Position numbers and translations under genes: made by a program. A stretch of DNA of 64,000 nucleotides from NCBI GenBank assembly GCA_947084935.1, contig CAMTUH010000010.1, forward strand, positions 1 through 64,000, read 5' to 3'. Below are positions 8,364 to 16,795 of the stretch, piece after piece; positions within the stretch are counted from its first letter, which is position 1, and every line of letters begins with the position of its first letter. Source of the stretch: CAMTUH01 sp947084935. GTDB lineage: Bacteria; Pseudomonadota; Gammaproteobacteria; Coxiellales; Coxiellaceae. A model generated the notes under the pieces. It saw only the letters and a list, made by a program, of their open reading frames with translations. It searched no databases and was not told the DNA's origin.

Positions 8364-8696
8364 ATGTCTCTATCGATTGGAAATACTGTTTCCCCACCCC
8401 CCTTTCTGAATAGTGAAGCACTGCAAACTTCCTTGGAGCCTGATCCCGTCGAGCCAGATTACTACATTCGCAGTCTCGAGCGGTATGGGATTATCTGCTA
8501 TAAGCAACTTACTGATCCAGCCCAGTGTTTTGTCTTTGCTTGGCAAATTGCAGAAAATCCTCGGTTATTGGCTCGATTTGACGAGCGCGATCGGCACTTT
8601 ATTGAGTCTTCGGCAGCGTATGAGCGAAAGGACTCCTGGTACCGGAAGGCAGGGCTGCAATTACGGCAGCGGGGTTTTGAAGCATTCACGGAATGA
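8364..8696 (+). CDS. Conserved 110-aa hypothetical protein, copy 1 (next to a toxin-antitoxin pair)
   Basis: Small soluble protein with no recognised domain. About 65 of the last 91 residues are identical to the protein at 25534-25863, including PVEPDYY, GIICYKQ, RFDERDRHFI, ERKDSWY and the C-terminal FTE. The charged, aromatic-rich core suggests a folded domain. ATG 8364 follows AAGGAG. Both copies lie just upstream of a PIN-domain toxin-antitoxin module and downstream of a regulator gene, so a link to the module (extra antitoxin, adaptor or shared cargo) is possible but unproven. Confidence 0.75.
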   Translation: MSLSIGNTVSPPPFLNSEALQTSLEPDPVEPDYYIRSLERYGIICYKQLTDPAQCFVFAWQIAENPRLLARFDERDRHFIESSAAYERKDSWYRKAGLQLRQRGFEAFTE

Positions 8697-8760
8697 AAGT
8701 GTATTTACATTTTATGAATAGAATACTATTATTTGTATATACGTCTTTTGGGGGTGTACG

Positions 8761-9009
8761 GTGAAACAAGCAATGAATTTTAGACTCAACAGCCGGACGG
8801 TTGCGCGTTTGTCGACGCTCTCTAAAGAGCTGCATTTGTCGAAGACAGACGTTTTGGAAAAAGCCATTGATTTTTATGCCAAAAAGCAAATGCGTTCACA
8901 ATCGGATTTAATGAAATTCGCCGGAATTCTCAGCGAAGAAGACGCGAATAAGATGCAAAGTGCAATCCGAGAATCCAGGCATAATAAAGATGAGGACGTG
9001 GAATTGTGA
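8761..9009 (+). CDS. Ribbon-helix-helix antitoxin of a VapBC-type pair
   Basis: 82 residues from GTG 8761, after GGGGGTG; ATG 8773 is an alternative. The N-terminal half (MNFRLNSRTVARLSTLSKELHLSKTD) looks like a ribbon-helix-helix DNA-binding fold, and the acidic C-terminal tail would bind the toxin. Its stop overlaps the toxin GTG, the usual coupling in type II modules. The antitoxin class differs from the AbrB-type VapB at 26092. Confidence 0.8.
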   Translation: MKQAMNFRLNSRTVARLSTLSKELHLSKTDVLEKAIDFYAKKQMRSQSDLMKFAGILSEEDANKMQSAIRESRHNKDEDVEL

Positions 9010-9410
9010 AATACGTCTTGGATACGGATATTTTAATTTATTTTTTGAAAGGCAAGGAAAGCGTCGTCACTAAAATAACAGAAATTCCTGTGGAGGATTT
9101 AAGCACGACGATCGTTAATCACACCGAATTACTGTTTGGTGCGCTAAACTCCACGCATAAAAAAGAAAACTTGATTAAGGTTACGGGATTATTGGGTAAA
9201 TTAGAAATTTTACCCTTTTGTGAAAAGTCTTCTTACCGATTTGCAGAGAAAAAAGCCGAATTAAAGAAATCGGGAAGAATGCTTGCGGATCTTGATCTCA
9301 TGATCGCAAGCATTTGTCTCCAAACCAATGCACTGTTGGTTACCAACAACACAAGGCATTTTGACCGAATTGCGGGCTTAACAGTAGAGAATTGGGCGCA
9401 TGATGAATAA
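9006..9410 (+). CDS. vapC: PIN-domain toxin (VapC family)
   Basis: A 134-residue PIN-domain ribonuclease. Conserved acidic residues are visible in VLDTDILIYFLKG (first Asp), NHTELLFGA (Glu), DLDLMIASICLQ (Asp pair) and VTNNTRHFDRI near the end, as expected for VapC toxins that cleave tRNA or rRNA. GTG 9006 overlaps the antitoxin stop. Active-site residues are intact, so it is probably functional. Confidence 0.9.
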   Translation: MKYVLDTDILIYFLKGKESVVTKITEIPVEDLSTTIVNHTELLFGALNSTHKKENLIKVTGLLGKLEILPFCEKSSYRFAEKKAELKKSGRMLADLDLMIASICLQTNALLVTNNTRHFDRIAGLTVENWAHDE

Positions 9411-9501
9411 ACTAAATGGACGCTTTTAGGACCAGTCAGGGTCGCCACGATATAATCATTCGCAAAAATGGCCGGAGTGAGGCTAAGGCCAAGAAGACAA
9501 G

Positions 9502-9924
9502 TGATTAAGCAACCATTCTTCTGTAAATTAGCTAGACGCTGTTTCAGGAGAGAGTCCCGTGAGTGCTCCCGGCACTCCTCAGCTTGCGCCGCTTCGGCAT
9601 AACGGGGCCGCGAAATTCGACTTCCTGGTCTCAGATTCGCTCTCTGGGACATCCCTGTCCCAGAGACCCCGTTATGCCCGCGCGGCTCAGCTTGCGGGTG
9701 CTGGAGGAGCCCCCACGGGACTCTCTCCTGAAACAGCATCAGCGGGATTTGCTGAATGGGCTGGAGGGGAGGTGTTATGAAACGCAAATAAAGCGCAGTC
9801 GGGCGGAGCCCGACGAGCCATTGCGTTTCATAACACCTCCCCTCCAAGCCCCTTGATGTCTGCTCGCGAAAAATACCTCACCAACAGCTTCAGCGGAATT
9901 TACAGAAGAATGGTTGCGTAATCA
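9502..9924. repeat. Nested inverted-repeat element inserted at a higBA locus
   Basis: The outer 28-base arms (9502-9529 and 9897-9924) match at 27 of 28 positions as inverted repeats. Inside are further inverted pairs: CACGGGACTCTCTCCTGAAA (9714-9733) pairs with about 9540-9560, GGCATAACGGGG with CCCCGTTATGCC (about 9597-9680), and GGGGAGGTGTTATGAAACGC (from about 9766) with its complement at about 9824-9843. The region between vapC (ends 9410) and higA (9996) otherwise holds no intact gene. Long frames on either strand here follow the palindromes and are not believable genes. Confidence 0.75.
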
Positions 9925-9994
9925 TGTAAAACACATTGTGACGCACGCTGAATACAATAAGCTTTGTAAAAAGTATATGAGAGAAGGAGAGTAG
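9896..9994 (+). pseudogene. higB: 3' remnant of a HigB-type toxin gene
   Basis: The frame ending at TAG 9992-9994 encodes FTEEWLRNHVKHIV followed by THAEYNKLCKKYM, resembling the C-terminus of HigB/RelE-like mRNA interferases. It sits directly upstream of higA with GGAGAG and a one-base gap, the normal higBA layout. The 5' part is missing and replaced by the inverted-repeat element, whose right outer arm overlaps this remnant. The toxin is therefore lost while the antitoxin frame persists. Confidence 0.6.
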
Positions 9995-9995
9995 T

Positions 9996-10409
9996 ATGGG
10001 TTTTGCATTGATAAAAAGAAAAGCGCATTCTTTATTTGAAGAAGCTCGTTTCATTGGTCATATCAATAATAACGAAGAGTACGAAAAAGCACTTACTTTA
10101 ATGGATGAGCTCATCGAAGACTATGACTATAATCGCGTGTTAATTGAGATTCTTTCTGCCAGTATCGAGCGTTGGGAAAATGAGTCTAAAGAATTTAAAG
10201 ACTTTAATGCGCGCATCGAATCGGTAGATTCAGGACGAGCCCTGTTAGAAATAATCATGGAGCAATATGAATTGGGCGTGGCTGACTTTCCTGAAGTGGG
10301 TTCTAAATCGTTGGTTTCAAAAATTTTAAATAATAAACGTCGATTGACCTTAGGTCATATCCAAGCCCTGAGTAAACGATTTGGGATCGACCCCGGATTG
10401 TTTCTTTGA
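9996..10409 (+). CDS. higA: HigA-family antitoxin (XRE helix-turn-helix)
   Basis: 137 residues. The C-terminal segment (about 90-137: VSKILNNKRRLTLGHIQALSKRFGIDPGLFL) is the helix-turn-helix typical of HigA antitoxins, with an N-terminal helical region above it. It follows the truncated higB and has a strong GAAGGAGAG ribosome site. Its last ~60 bases overlap the converging end of ppsA. As an orphan antitoxin it may act as a repressor or as an anti-addiction factor. Confidence 0.8.
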   Translation: MGFALIKRKAHSLFEEARFIGHINNNEEYEKALTLMDELIEDYDYNRVLIEILSASIERWENESKEFKDFNARIESVDSGRALLEIIMEQYELGVADFPEVGSKSLVSKILNNKRRLTLGHIQALSKRFGIDPGLFL

Positions 10410-12830
10410 TTTTTCTGGAAGGTGGCCGTTGATGAGGTTTTTATTATTTGAGGTATCGGTCTTCGACAAGGTTAACCACGTTTTTAGAATAGAATCGGGG
10501 CTCAGAGACATGCTGTTGATGCCTTGTTCCAGGAGCCATTGAGCAAAATCGATGTGATCCGATGGCCCCTGTCCGCAAATACCCACGTATTTATTCAGTC
10601 GCTTGCATGTTTGAATGGTTTGACTCAACAATGCTTTAACGGCGCTGTTCCGCTCATCGAATAAATGTGCAATTAATTCGGAATCGCGGTCGAGGCCCAG
10701 CGCTAATTGAGTCAGATCATTTGAACCAATGGAGAACCCATCAAAATATTCCAGAAATTCTTCCGCTAAAATAACGTTGGAAGGGATTTCGCACATCATA
10801 TAGAATTTCAGGCCATTTCCGCGCTTGAGCCCATGTTTTTCAGTCAGGGTGAGCAATTGCGTTGCCTCATTGACGGTACGAACAAACGGAAACATAATGT
10901 GTGTATTAATCAGTCCTTTTTCTTCACGAACGCGTCTCACCGCTTCACACTCGAGCGTGAAGCAGTCCCGAAAATTTCCCGAAGTATAACGCGAAGCTCC
11001 GCGATAACCGAGCATGGGATTTTCTTCGTGTGCTTCGTAAATAGCGCCGCCAATTAAATTCGCGTACTCATTCGATTTAAAATCGGAAAATCGTACAATG
11101 ATGGGCTTGGGATAAAATGCAGCGGCAATGGTCGCAATGCCTTCGGCCAGTTTTTCAATGTAAAATTCAATCGGATTTTTGTAGGCCGAAATTATTTTAG
11201 CGATTTTATTTTTTAGCGGCGGGGGCAATTTTTTATAATCCAAAAGTGCGCGGGGGTGTATGCCGATCATGTTGTTAATAATAAATTCCAATCGCGCGAG
11301 TCCAACACCACCGTTGGGAATAAATTGGTAGACAAATGCTTGTTCGGGGTTGGCGAGATTCATGCACAATTCGACGGGTAACGCGGGCAGTTGATCAATG
11401 GATGTTTTATCGATGCGGTATTTGGCATTACCTTTATAAACGTAACCGGTTTCGCCTTCCGCACAGGAAACCGTAATTTTTTGGCCGTCTTTAATTACTC
11501 GGGTTGCATTACTGCAACCTACGACCGCAGGAATTCCCATTTCGCGCGCAATAATTGCCGCATGGCACGTGCGTCCACCCCGATTGGTGATGATGGCTGC
11601 GGCGCGTTTCATGATCGGCTCCCAATCGGGGTCCGTCATGTCGGTTACTAAAATTTCGCCGGGCTTCAGTCGATCTTTTTGTTTCGGACTTTTAATTAAA
11701 CGAGCAACGCCGTGCGTGATTTTTTGTCCGATGCTGCGTCCTTGGGTGAGGATGTGCCCTTTTTCTTCTAAACAATAGTGTTCGAGAACACGATGAGTTT
11801 CATTCGATTGTACGGTTTCCGGTCGTGCTTGCAGAATATAAATTTCATTGTCAATGCCGTCTTTCGCCCACTCGATATCCATCGGCTTTCCATAATGGGA
11901 TTCGATTAACAGCGCTTGATTCGCCAGGACTAAAATGTCGTCGTCGCTGATACAAAAGCGTTGTTGATCCGCGATGGGAACGGATTGATTGACGGTAGCA
12001 GTTTTGTTTTTTTTCGATTTTTTTGCGTAGACAGTTTTTATCGATTTCGATCCCAGCTTTCGGCTGATGATGGATTTTTTTTCTTCGCGCAACGTGGGTT
12101 TGTGAACATAAAATTCATCGGGATTATTCAGACCCTGAACAATAGTTTCGCCAAGACCGTATGCGGCAGTAATAAAAATCACTTGATCAAATCCCGATTC
12201 CGTGTCGAGGGTAAACATCACGCCACTGGCGGCTAAATCACTGCGCACCATTTTTTGTATGCCAGCGGAAATAGCCACTTGTGTGTGGTCGAATCCGTTG
12301 TGAATGCGGTATGAAATGGCACGTTCGGTAAACAGCGAAGAGAAAACTTTTTTGATTGCGGTGAGAAGGTCTTTTTCACCGCGGATATTTAAATACGTTT
12401 CTTGTTGTCCGGCGAATGAGGCCTGCGGCAAATCTTCCGCCGTGGCCGATGAGCGAACGGCAACCGACTGGGACGGTTTTAACTGAAGTTGCCGATATGC
12501 TCTTTTGATTTCTGAAACGAGTTCGTCTGGCAGCTCGGCGTTATCAATCCAGCGACGAATGTCCACGCTGGCTTTTTTCAGCTGGGTCATATTATTGATG
12601 TCTAACTGGAATAATGCTTTAGAGATTTTTTTATCTAGGTTATTTTTTTCTAGGAAGTCATAATAAGCGAAGGCGGTGGTAGCGAATCCCCCGGGAACCT
12701 TGATCCCCAGAGGGGAGAGCCTGTTGATCATCTCTCCGAGGGAGGCGTTTTTACCGCCGACGTCGGGGAGGTGCTCTAGGGTAACCTCGCGAAGGTCCAG
12801 TATATAAGTCATGTTTTGATCCATTTTCAT
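10350..12830 (-). CDS. ppsA: Phosphoenolpyruvate synthase
   Basis: Gluconeogenic enzyme converting pyruvate and ATP to phosphoenolpyruvate, AMP and phosphate. The order is an N-terminal ATP-grasp domain (VGGKNASLGEMI, VRSSATAEDLPQASFAGQQ), a phosphohistidine domain (GGRTCHAAIIAREMGIPAVVG, catalytic His) and a C-terminal PEP-binding barrel (GYRGASRY, FSIGSNDLTQL, GICGQGPSD). At 826 residues it is about 30 longer than usual. The extra C-terminal tail after ILKTWLTLSK reads into the antisense strand of higA, suggesting that the original stop was lost. ATG 12830 is used; ATG 12812 is also possible. Confidence 0.93.
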   Translation of the reverse strand: MKMDQNMTYILDLREVTLEHLPDVGGKNASLGEMINRLSPLGIKVPGGFATTAFAYYDFLEKNNLDKKISKALFQLDINNMTQLKKASVDIRRWIDNAELPDELVSEIKRAYRQLQLKPSQSVAVRSSATAEDLPQASFAGQQETYLNIRGEKDLLTAIKKVFSSLFTERAISYRIHNGFDHTQVAISAGIQKMVRSDLAASGVMFTLDTESGFDQVIFITAAYGLGETIVQGLNNPDEFYVHKPTLREEKKSIISRKLGSKSIKTVYAKKSKKNKTATVNQSVPIADQQRFCISDDDILVLANQALLIESHYGKPMDIEWAKDGIDNEIYILQARPETVQSNETHRVLEHYCLEEKGHILTQGRSIGQKITHGVARLIKSPKQKDRLKPGEILVTDMTDPDWEPIMKRAAAIITNRGGRTCHAAIIAREMGIPAVVGCSNATRVIKDGQKITVSCAEGETGYVYKGNAKYRIDKTSIDQLPALPVELCMNLANPEQAFVYQFIPNGGVGLARLEFIINNMIGIHPRALLDYKKLPPPLKNKIAKIISAYKNPIEFYIEKLAEGIATIAAAFYPKPIIVRFSDFKSNEYANLIGGAIYEAHEENPMLGYRGASRYTSGNFRDCFTLECEAVRRVREEKGLINTHIMFPFVRTVNEATQLLTLTEKHGLKRGNGLKFYMMCEIPSNVILAEEFLEYFDGFSIGSNDLTQLALGLDRDSELIAHLFDERNSAVKALLSQTIQTCKRLNKYVGICGQGPSDHIDFAQWLLEQGINSMSLSPDSILKTWLTLSKTDTSNNKNLINGHLPEKSKKQSGVDPKSFTQGLDMT

Positions 12831-12902
12831 TGAACAATAAAACTATAGCAGAGGATTGTTCAAAGATTGATATGATACTTTGGGGTGTTATGACTCAGGC
12901 AC

Positions 12903-13004
12903 GTAGCCTTGATGGAGCGCTAGCGAAATCAAGGAACTTAATTCCCGGGTTACGCTCCCCGCAAGGCGAGGACAGGCCACGAAGCGTGGCTCCACCCAGG
13001 CTAC
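12903..13004. repeat. Palindromic intergenic repeat
   Basis: Bounded by GTAGCCT (12903-12909) and AGGCTAC (12998-13004), with inner inverted pairs CCTTGAT/ATCAAGG and CCCGGGTTACGCT-like sequence. The GTAGCCTTGATGGAGC and GCGAAATCAAGGAA blocks recur in opposite orientation at about 25899-25953, so this is a dispersed family. It separates ppsA from the CBS-domain gene. Confidence 0.65.
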
Positions 13005-13006
13005 GG

Positions 13007-13606
13007 TTACTTTTTCCGCTTCTGCAGCTCCGACAGGCTTTGCGCCTTGGCAATGGCGTCTGAGATATCCATGTGCAATTGGCGACTGATCTGAGAGGTC
13101 GTGAAAATACCACGCAACATTTGCTTATCGTCGCCGTTGTCGTCATTGACCACCAAGGCGTAGTGGGTGCGCAAATTTTTCAACGTAACAACAATGTTGC
13201 CAACTTTAGCGTGTTCCAAGGTTTTCATATCAAAGGCGACGATTTTATTCAGGGGCGTCATTAACATTTTTACGAGAATTTGCGAGCGTTCAACGCGTCG
13301 TTCTTGAATAATTTTTATGGGCAACTCTCCCAAAATATCTTCCGATCCAATAACACCGACCACGTTTCCCGCTTTTTCTTGGACCAACAACAAATGAACG
13401 CCGTGTACTTTCATTTCATCGAGGGCGTTATCCATGGGTTCATTGGGGCCGATGGTGCGCGGGCGTACGTGCGCAAAATCGGACATCACGGCAAACGCCG
13501 GATCATCGAGGTGGACGATTTCGAGCAACTTTCGCGAGCGCAAAAACGCGTTTTCGGGGGATAATTGTACGGTGCGCAGAGATTCGTAACGTGCCATGGC
13601 ACACAT
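13007..13606 (-). CDS. CBS-domain pair protein
   Basis: About 199 residues with two tandem CBS motifs (about 45-100 and 115-185), recognisable from DNALDEMKVHGVHLLLVQEKAGNVVGVI and LEHAKVGNIVVTLKNLRTHYALVVND. Such domains usually bind adenine nucleotides and regulate a partner. No catalytic domain is attached. ATG 13606 (or 13597) is preferred because the upstream codons in the longer frame have no ribosome site and look non-conserved. The 3' end abuts the palindromic repeat. Confidence 0.75.
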   Translation of the reverse strand: MCAMARYESLRTVQLSPENAFLRSRKLLEIVHLDDPAFAVMSDFAHVRPRTIGPNEPMDNALDEMKVHGVHLLLVQEKAGNVVGVIGSEDILGELPIKIIQERRVERSQILVKMLMTPLNKIVAFDMKTLEHAKVGNIVVTLKNLRTHYALVVNDDNGDDKQMLRGIFTTSQISRQLHMDISDAIAKAQSLSELQKRKK

Positions 13607-13709
13607 TGTCGAATATCTGTGGGTGGAGTGCAAGACGTAAGTTGTGCTAATATTTAAAAGAGTTTCGCACAAAGTGCGAAACTCCTGGAGATTTTAACGA
13701 GGATCCCAC

Positions 13710-13895
13710 ATGACTCAAACCGAAGGGTGTACGAAGCGACGTTACGTCGTCAGTCAAGAAGACTTGCCCCTGTGTTGCCCCATGCCAAAGTACCGATTGT
13801 GGGACGCACATCCGCGCGTGTATTTGCCGATTGAGCAAGAGGGGCACGTCGTATGCCCTTATTGTGACGCAGAATATGTATTGGAAGAGCGCTAA
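13710..13895 (+). CDS. CHCC zinc-finger protein
   Basis: 61 residues ending in HVVCPYCDAEYVL, the zf-CHCC signature also seen in a small subunit of mitochondrial complex I. Conserved residues are the HPRVYLPI core and the final CxxC pair. Small proteins of this family are common in proteobacteria next to core metabolic or LPS genes. ATG 13710 follows GAGGATCCCAC. waaF begins three bases after the stop, so the two are co-transcribed. Confidence 0.85.
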   Translation: MTQTEGCTKRRYVVSQEDLPLCCPMPKYRLWDAHPRVYLPIEQEGHVVCPYCDAEYVLEER

Positions 13896-13898
13896 TCG

Positions 13899-14927
13899 AT
13901 GGAACGGATATTAATTGTGGGTCCCGCGTGGGTGGGGGACATGATGATGGCGCAAACGCTGTTTAAACTGATAAAACAGCGTAATCCCAACTCTGTGTTG
14001 GACGTGCTCGCTCCTTCCTGGACGAAACCTCTGTTGGATCGCATGCCCGAGGTGAATGAATCCCTCGATTTACCGTTTGCACACGGGGAATTGCGCGTGC
14101 GTGATCGATATCGATTGGGCCGATTGTTGCGTTCGCGAGGTTACGATCAAGCTTTTGTGTTGCCGAACTCTTATAAATCCGCGCTTATTCCCTTTTGGGC
14201 GAATATTCCTCGGCGAACGGGCTGGGTGGGTGAATTGCGTTACGGATTACTCAACGATATCCGACATTTAGATGAAGCACGGTTTCCATTAATGATTCAG
14301 CGCTTTATGGCATTGGCGCTATTACCGAATGAAAATTTGCCGGAAGTTTATCCGCGTCCTGAATTAACGCTTTCTGCGGAAAGTGTTGCCAGCACGTTGC
14401 AACGATTTCGTTTAATGACATCTGATGAACCGATATTGGCGCTGTGTCCCGGTGCTGAGTTTGGTTCTTCGAAACGATGGCCCCCAGAATATTTTGCGGA
14501 AATTGCTAAAACGAAACTGTCGGAAGGCTGGCGCGTTTGGTTGCTGGGATCAGCGAAAGATAAAGTGATTACCGATCAAATCGATGCATTGACCGATCAC
14601 CGTACGCTTAATTTAGCGGGCAACACGTCGCTGACGGAAGTCATCGATTTATTATCGTTAGCGAATTTCGTCGTGACCAATGATTCGGGATTGATGCACG
14701 TTGCTGCGGCGTTAAATCGTCCGACGGTGGTGATGTATGGATCGACTTCACCGAAATTTACACCGCCTTTATCAGAACGCGTGCAAATCCTGCGGTTGGA
14801 TTTGCCGTGCAGCCCTTGTTTTCAGCGTGAATGCCCGCTCCGACATTTTAATTGTATGATCGAGTTAAAACCGGATTTGGTTTTATCGGCGATGGATGCG
14901 ATTATTGCTGAACCTATTGTTGCGTAA
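13899..14927 (+). CDS. waaF: ADP-heptose:LPS heptosyltransferase II
   Basis: GT9-family glycosyltransferase adding the second L-glycero-D-manno-heptose to the LPS inner core. The 342-residue protein starts ILIVGPAWVGDMMMAQTL and has LCPGAEFGSSKRWPPEYFAE and VTNDSGLMHVAAALNRPTV, the classic WaaF/WaaC motifs, with PCSPCFQRECP near the C-terminus. It fits with hldE and hldD, which make its ADP-heptose donor, 7.5 kb downstream. Confidence 0.94.
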   Translation: MERILIVGPAWVGDMMMAQTLFKLIKQRNPNSVLDVLAPSWTKPLLDRMPEVNESLDLPFAHGELRVRDRYRLGRLLRSRGYDQAFVLPNSYKSALIPFWANIPRRTGWVGELRYGLLNDIRHLDEARFPLMIQRFMALALLPNENLPEVYPRPELTLSAESVASTLQRFRLMTSDEPILALCPGAEFGSSKRWPPEYFAEIAKTKLSEGWRVWLLGSAKDKVITDQIDALTDHRTLNLAGNTSLTEVIDLLSLANFVVTNDSGLMHVAAALNRPTVVMYGSTSPKFTPPLSERVQILRLDLPCSPCFQRECPLRHFNCMIELKPDLVLSAMDAIIAEPIVA

Positions 14928-14938
14928 TACATCCATGT

Positions 14939-14971
14939 AAGGTTGGGCTTCATTTCATTTAGCCCAACCTT
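14939..14971 (+). terminator. Stem-loop after waaF
   Basis: An 11-base perfect stem AAGGTTGGGCT / AGCCCAACCTT with an 11-base loop begins 12 bases after the waaF stop. There is no clear U-run after it, so it may stabilise mRNA or terminate weakly. Confidence 0.5.
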
Positions 14972-15041
14972 GCTCAGTTACGCACACGGGTACACTACTG
15001 AGAAAAAAAGAGTTAGCATCTCGTTAAACTAAAGGAGATGC

Positions 15042-15881
15042 ATGATGAGTCAAAATTTAACACCCAAAAACCATATTGTTGTATTCAACAGCAACAAAAT
15101 TAGGCGTGTATTTCATGGGAACATGTGGTGGTTTGTTATTACCGATGTCATTGCAGCATTAACCGATTCTACTCAACCCACCGGATATCTTAAGGATATG
15201 CGCCGCCGAGACCCAGAGCTAAACAAAGGATGGGGGCAAATTGCCACCCCCCTTTTGGTAGAAACTGCTGGTGGCCCTCAGAAGCTTAATTGCGCAAATA
15301 CAGAAGGGATTTTTCGCATTATTCAATCTATTCCGTCTCCAAAGGCAGAGCCTTTTAAGCGCTGGTTAGCCAAAATTGGTTACGAACGAGTGCAAGAAAT
15401 AGAGGACCCAGAGTTGGCTTCCCAGCGTGCTCGCGATCTTTATAAAGCTAAAGGTTACACCAAGAGTTGGATTGAAAAGAGAATGCGCGGAATTCAGATT
15501 CGCGAAGAATTAACAAATGAATGGAAACACCGTGCTGTCGGTGGTGAGAATGAATACGCCATTTTAACCGCAGAAATCTCTAAAGCTACCTTTGGTCTCA
15601 CTCCTGCCGAGTATAAAAAACATAAGGGACTCAAGCGTGAAAATTTACGAGATCATATGACGGATTTAGAGTTGATTTTTTCTATGTTGGGGGAGGCTTC
15701 TACGACCGAAATTACTCGTGAAAACGAAGCCATAGGATTCAAAGAAAATCGTACAGCCGCTCGTGCAGGCGGTGAGGTAGCCGGTAACGCTCGCAAAGAT
15801 TTAGAATCCAAAACCCGTAAAAAAGTGGTGGGCAAGAAAAATTATTTGGCGAAGAAAAATAAATTAATTTCGAGAAATTAA
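15042..15881 (+). CDS. Bro-N domain protein (phage antirepressor-like)
   Basis: 279 residues. The N-terminal ~110 residues (IVVFNSNKIRRVFHGNMWWFVITDVIAAL) form a BRO-N domain, found in phage antirepressors and DinD-like proteins. The remainder (GYTKSWIEKRMRGIQIREELTNEWKHRA, then a lysine-rich tail) matches the DNA-damage-inducible D-like pattern. It stands alone without other phage genes, so it is probably a relic of transfer or a domesticated regulator. AAGGAG precedes ATG 15042/15045. Confidence 0.75.
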   Translation: MMSQNLTPKNHIVVFNSNKIRRVFHGNMWWFVITDVIAALTDSTQPTGYLKDMRRRDPELNKGWGQIATPLLVETAGGPQKLNCANTEGIFRIIQSIPSPKAEPFKRWLAKIGYERVQEIEDPELASQRARDLYKAKGYTKSWIEKRMRGIQIREELTNEWKHRAVGGENEYAILTAEISKATFGLTPAEYKKHKGLKRENLRDHMTDLELIFSMLGEASTTEITRENEAIGFKENRTAARAGGEVAGNARKDLESKTRKKVVGKKNYLAKKNKLISRN

Positions 15882-15941
15882 AACAGAATAATTCTTAACC
15901 GCTTGATTTTTGTGCTCGTTGGTGCTACAAAAGAAGCGTGA

Positions 15942-15967
15942 CGGAGGAGTGCACTAACACCCCTCCG
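15942..15967 (+). terminator. Stem-loop after the Bro-N gene
   Basis: CGGAGG (15942-15947) pairs with CCTCCG (15962-15967). There is no following U-run. It lies between the Bro-N gene and the small gene at 16003 and could be a weak terminator or a leader structure. Confidence 0.3.
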
Positions 15968-16002
15968 CCACTAACCACAATTAACTGACATAGGAGTTAA
16001 TC

Positions 16003-16257
16003 ATGGCTGACGATAGTCTAAATGATGATGCTGGCGATCGCCAGCACGACAAAAAAGTTACGTATTCCCTCACTTTTAAACGCGACCAGTGGTTTGCCTT
16101 TTGGCAATTGCTGACCGTGGGCTGCATGATGTCGGATTATTTACTGGAAAACCCCGTTTTTGCAGCAATTGCAAGGCGGTGGAACCGGTTATCCGATCAA
16201 TTGGCGCACGCCCTCGACAGCGGGGAAGTGAGCTACGAAAAAGTAACGACTTCTTAG
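16003..16257 (+). CDS. Small hypothetical protein
   Basis: 84 residues with a charged N-terminus and a central aromatic stretch (DQWFAFWQLLTVGCMMSDYLL) that is only weakly hydrophobic. No family is recognised. TAGGAG lies at good distance from ATG 16003, so it is probably translated. It stands alone between the Bro-N gene and the converging thioesterase gene. Confidence 0.55.
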   Translation: MADDSLNDDAGDRQHDKKVTYSLTFKRDQWFAFWQLLTVGCMMSDYLLENPVFAAIARRWNRLSDQLAHALDSGEVSYEKVTTS

Positions 16258-16333
16258 CCCGTGGTGGACCACTCGCGGATTGAGTGCCACCACACGGTTG
16301 TGCGCGCATTCGGTTCGCGAGGGTTTTGAATTG

Positions 16334-16795
16334 TTACCAACGATGGTAAGCCGGATGTCCCGATGGCACAGCAACAAATTTACCTAAGCAGGTATCACAG
16401 AGTTTTTCATCGGCAAACAGTTTTCCCGAAATGATCGCTGCATTGCCGTTAATTTCTTCACACACCGCTTCTAAAGTCAGTGGCGTGTTCATGGGCGTTG
16501 GTCGTAATAATTTAATGGTGTATTCTGCCGTGACGGTGCACGGTGGGTGATCCAATTTTTGGTCTTGCATCAAATACCAGCAAGCCGCCCAATTGCAGTG
16601 GCAATCCAATAAGGTGCCGATGATTCCTCCATTTAACACGTTGGGAAATGCGTGGTGGTGGGGTTTTGGCCGATAGTGAGCGATCACGCGGTCGCCTTCT
16701 GCGTAACTTTCTAATTGCAGACCCTGTGCGTTTGCTGGGCCACACCCATAACAAATGCTTTGTTTAGCGTATTTGTGCTGTAAAGATTTTTTCAT
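16334..16795 (-). CDS. Hotdog-fold thioesterase (PaaI/4HBT-like)
   Basis: 153 residues in a PaaI-like acyl-CoA thioesterase pattern: YGCGPANAQGLQL near the N-terminus, then HHAFPNVLNGGIIGTLLDCHCNWAA around the helix where the active-site residues lie. The CYGCG and CDTCLG cysteine pairs are unusual additions. ATG 16795 is chosen because homologous sequence starts there; it overlaps the upstream O-antigen ligase by 32 bases on the same strand. Confidence 0.75.
   Translation of the reverse strand: MKKSLQHKYAKQSICYGCGPANAQGLQLESYAEGDRVIAHYRPKPHHHAFPNVLNGGIIGTLLDCHCNWAACWYLMQDQKLDHPPCTVTAEYTIKLLRPTPMNTPLTLEAVCEEINGNAAIISGKLFADEKLCDTCLGKFVAVPSGHPAYHRW

Noticed and set aside
9233..9847. 204-codon open frame on the minus strand
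   Set aside because: It runs antisense to vapC and across the nested palindromes, has no ribosome site and its composition follows the repeats.
15042..16257. Remnant prophage around the Bro-N gene
   Set aside because: No integrase, structural or lysis gene and no attachment repeat is visible; a single Bro-N gene is not enough.
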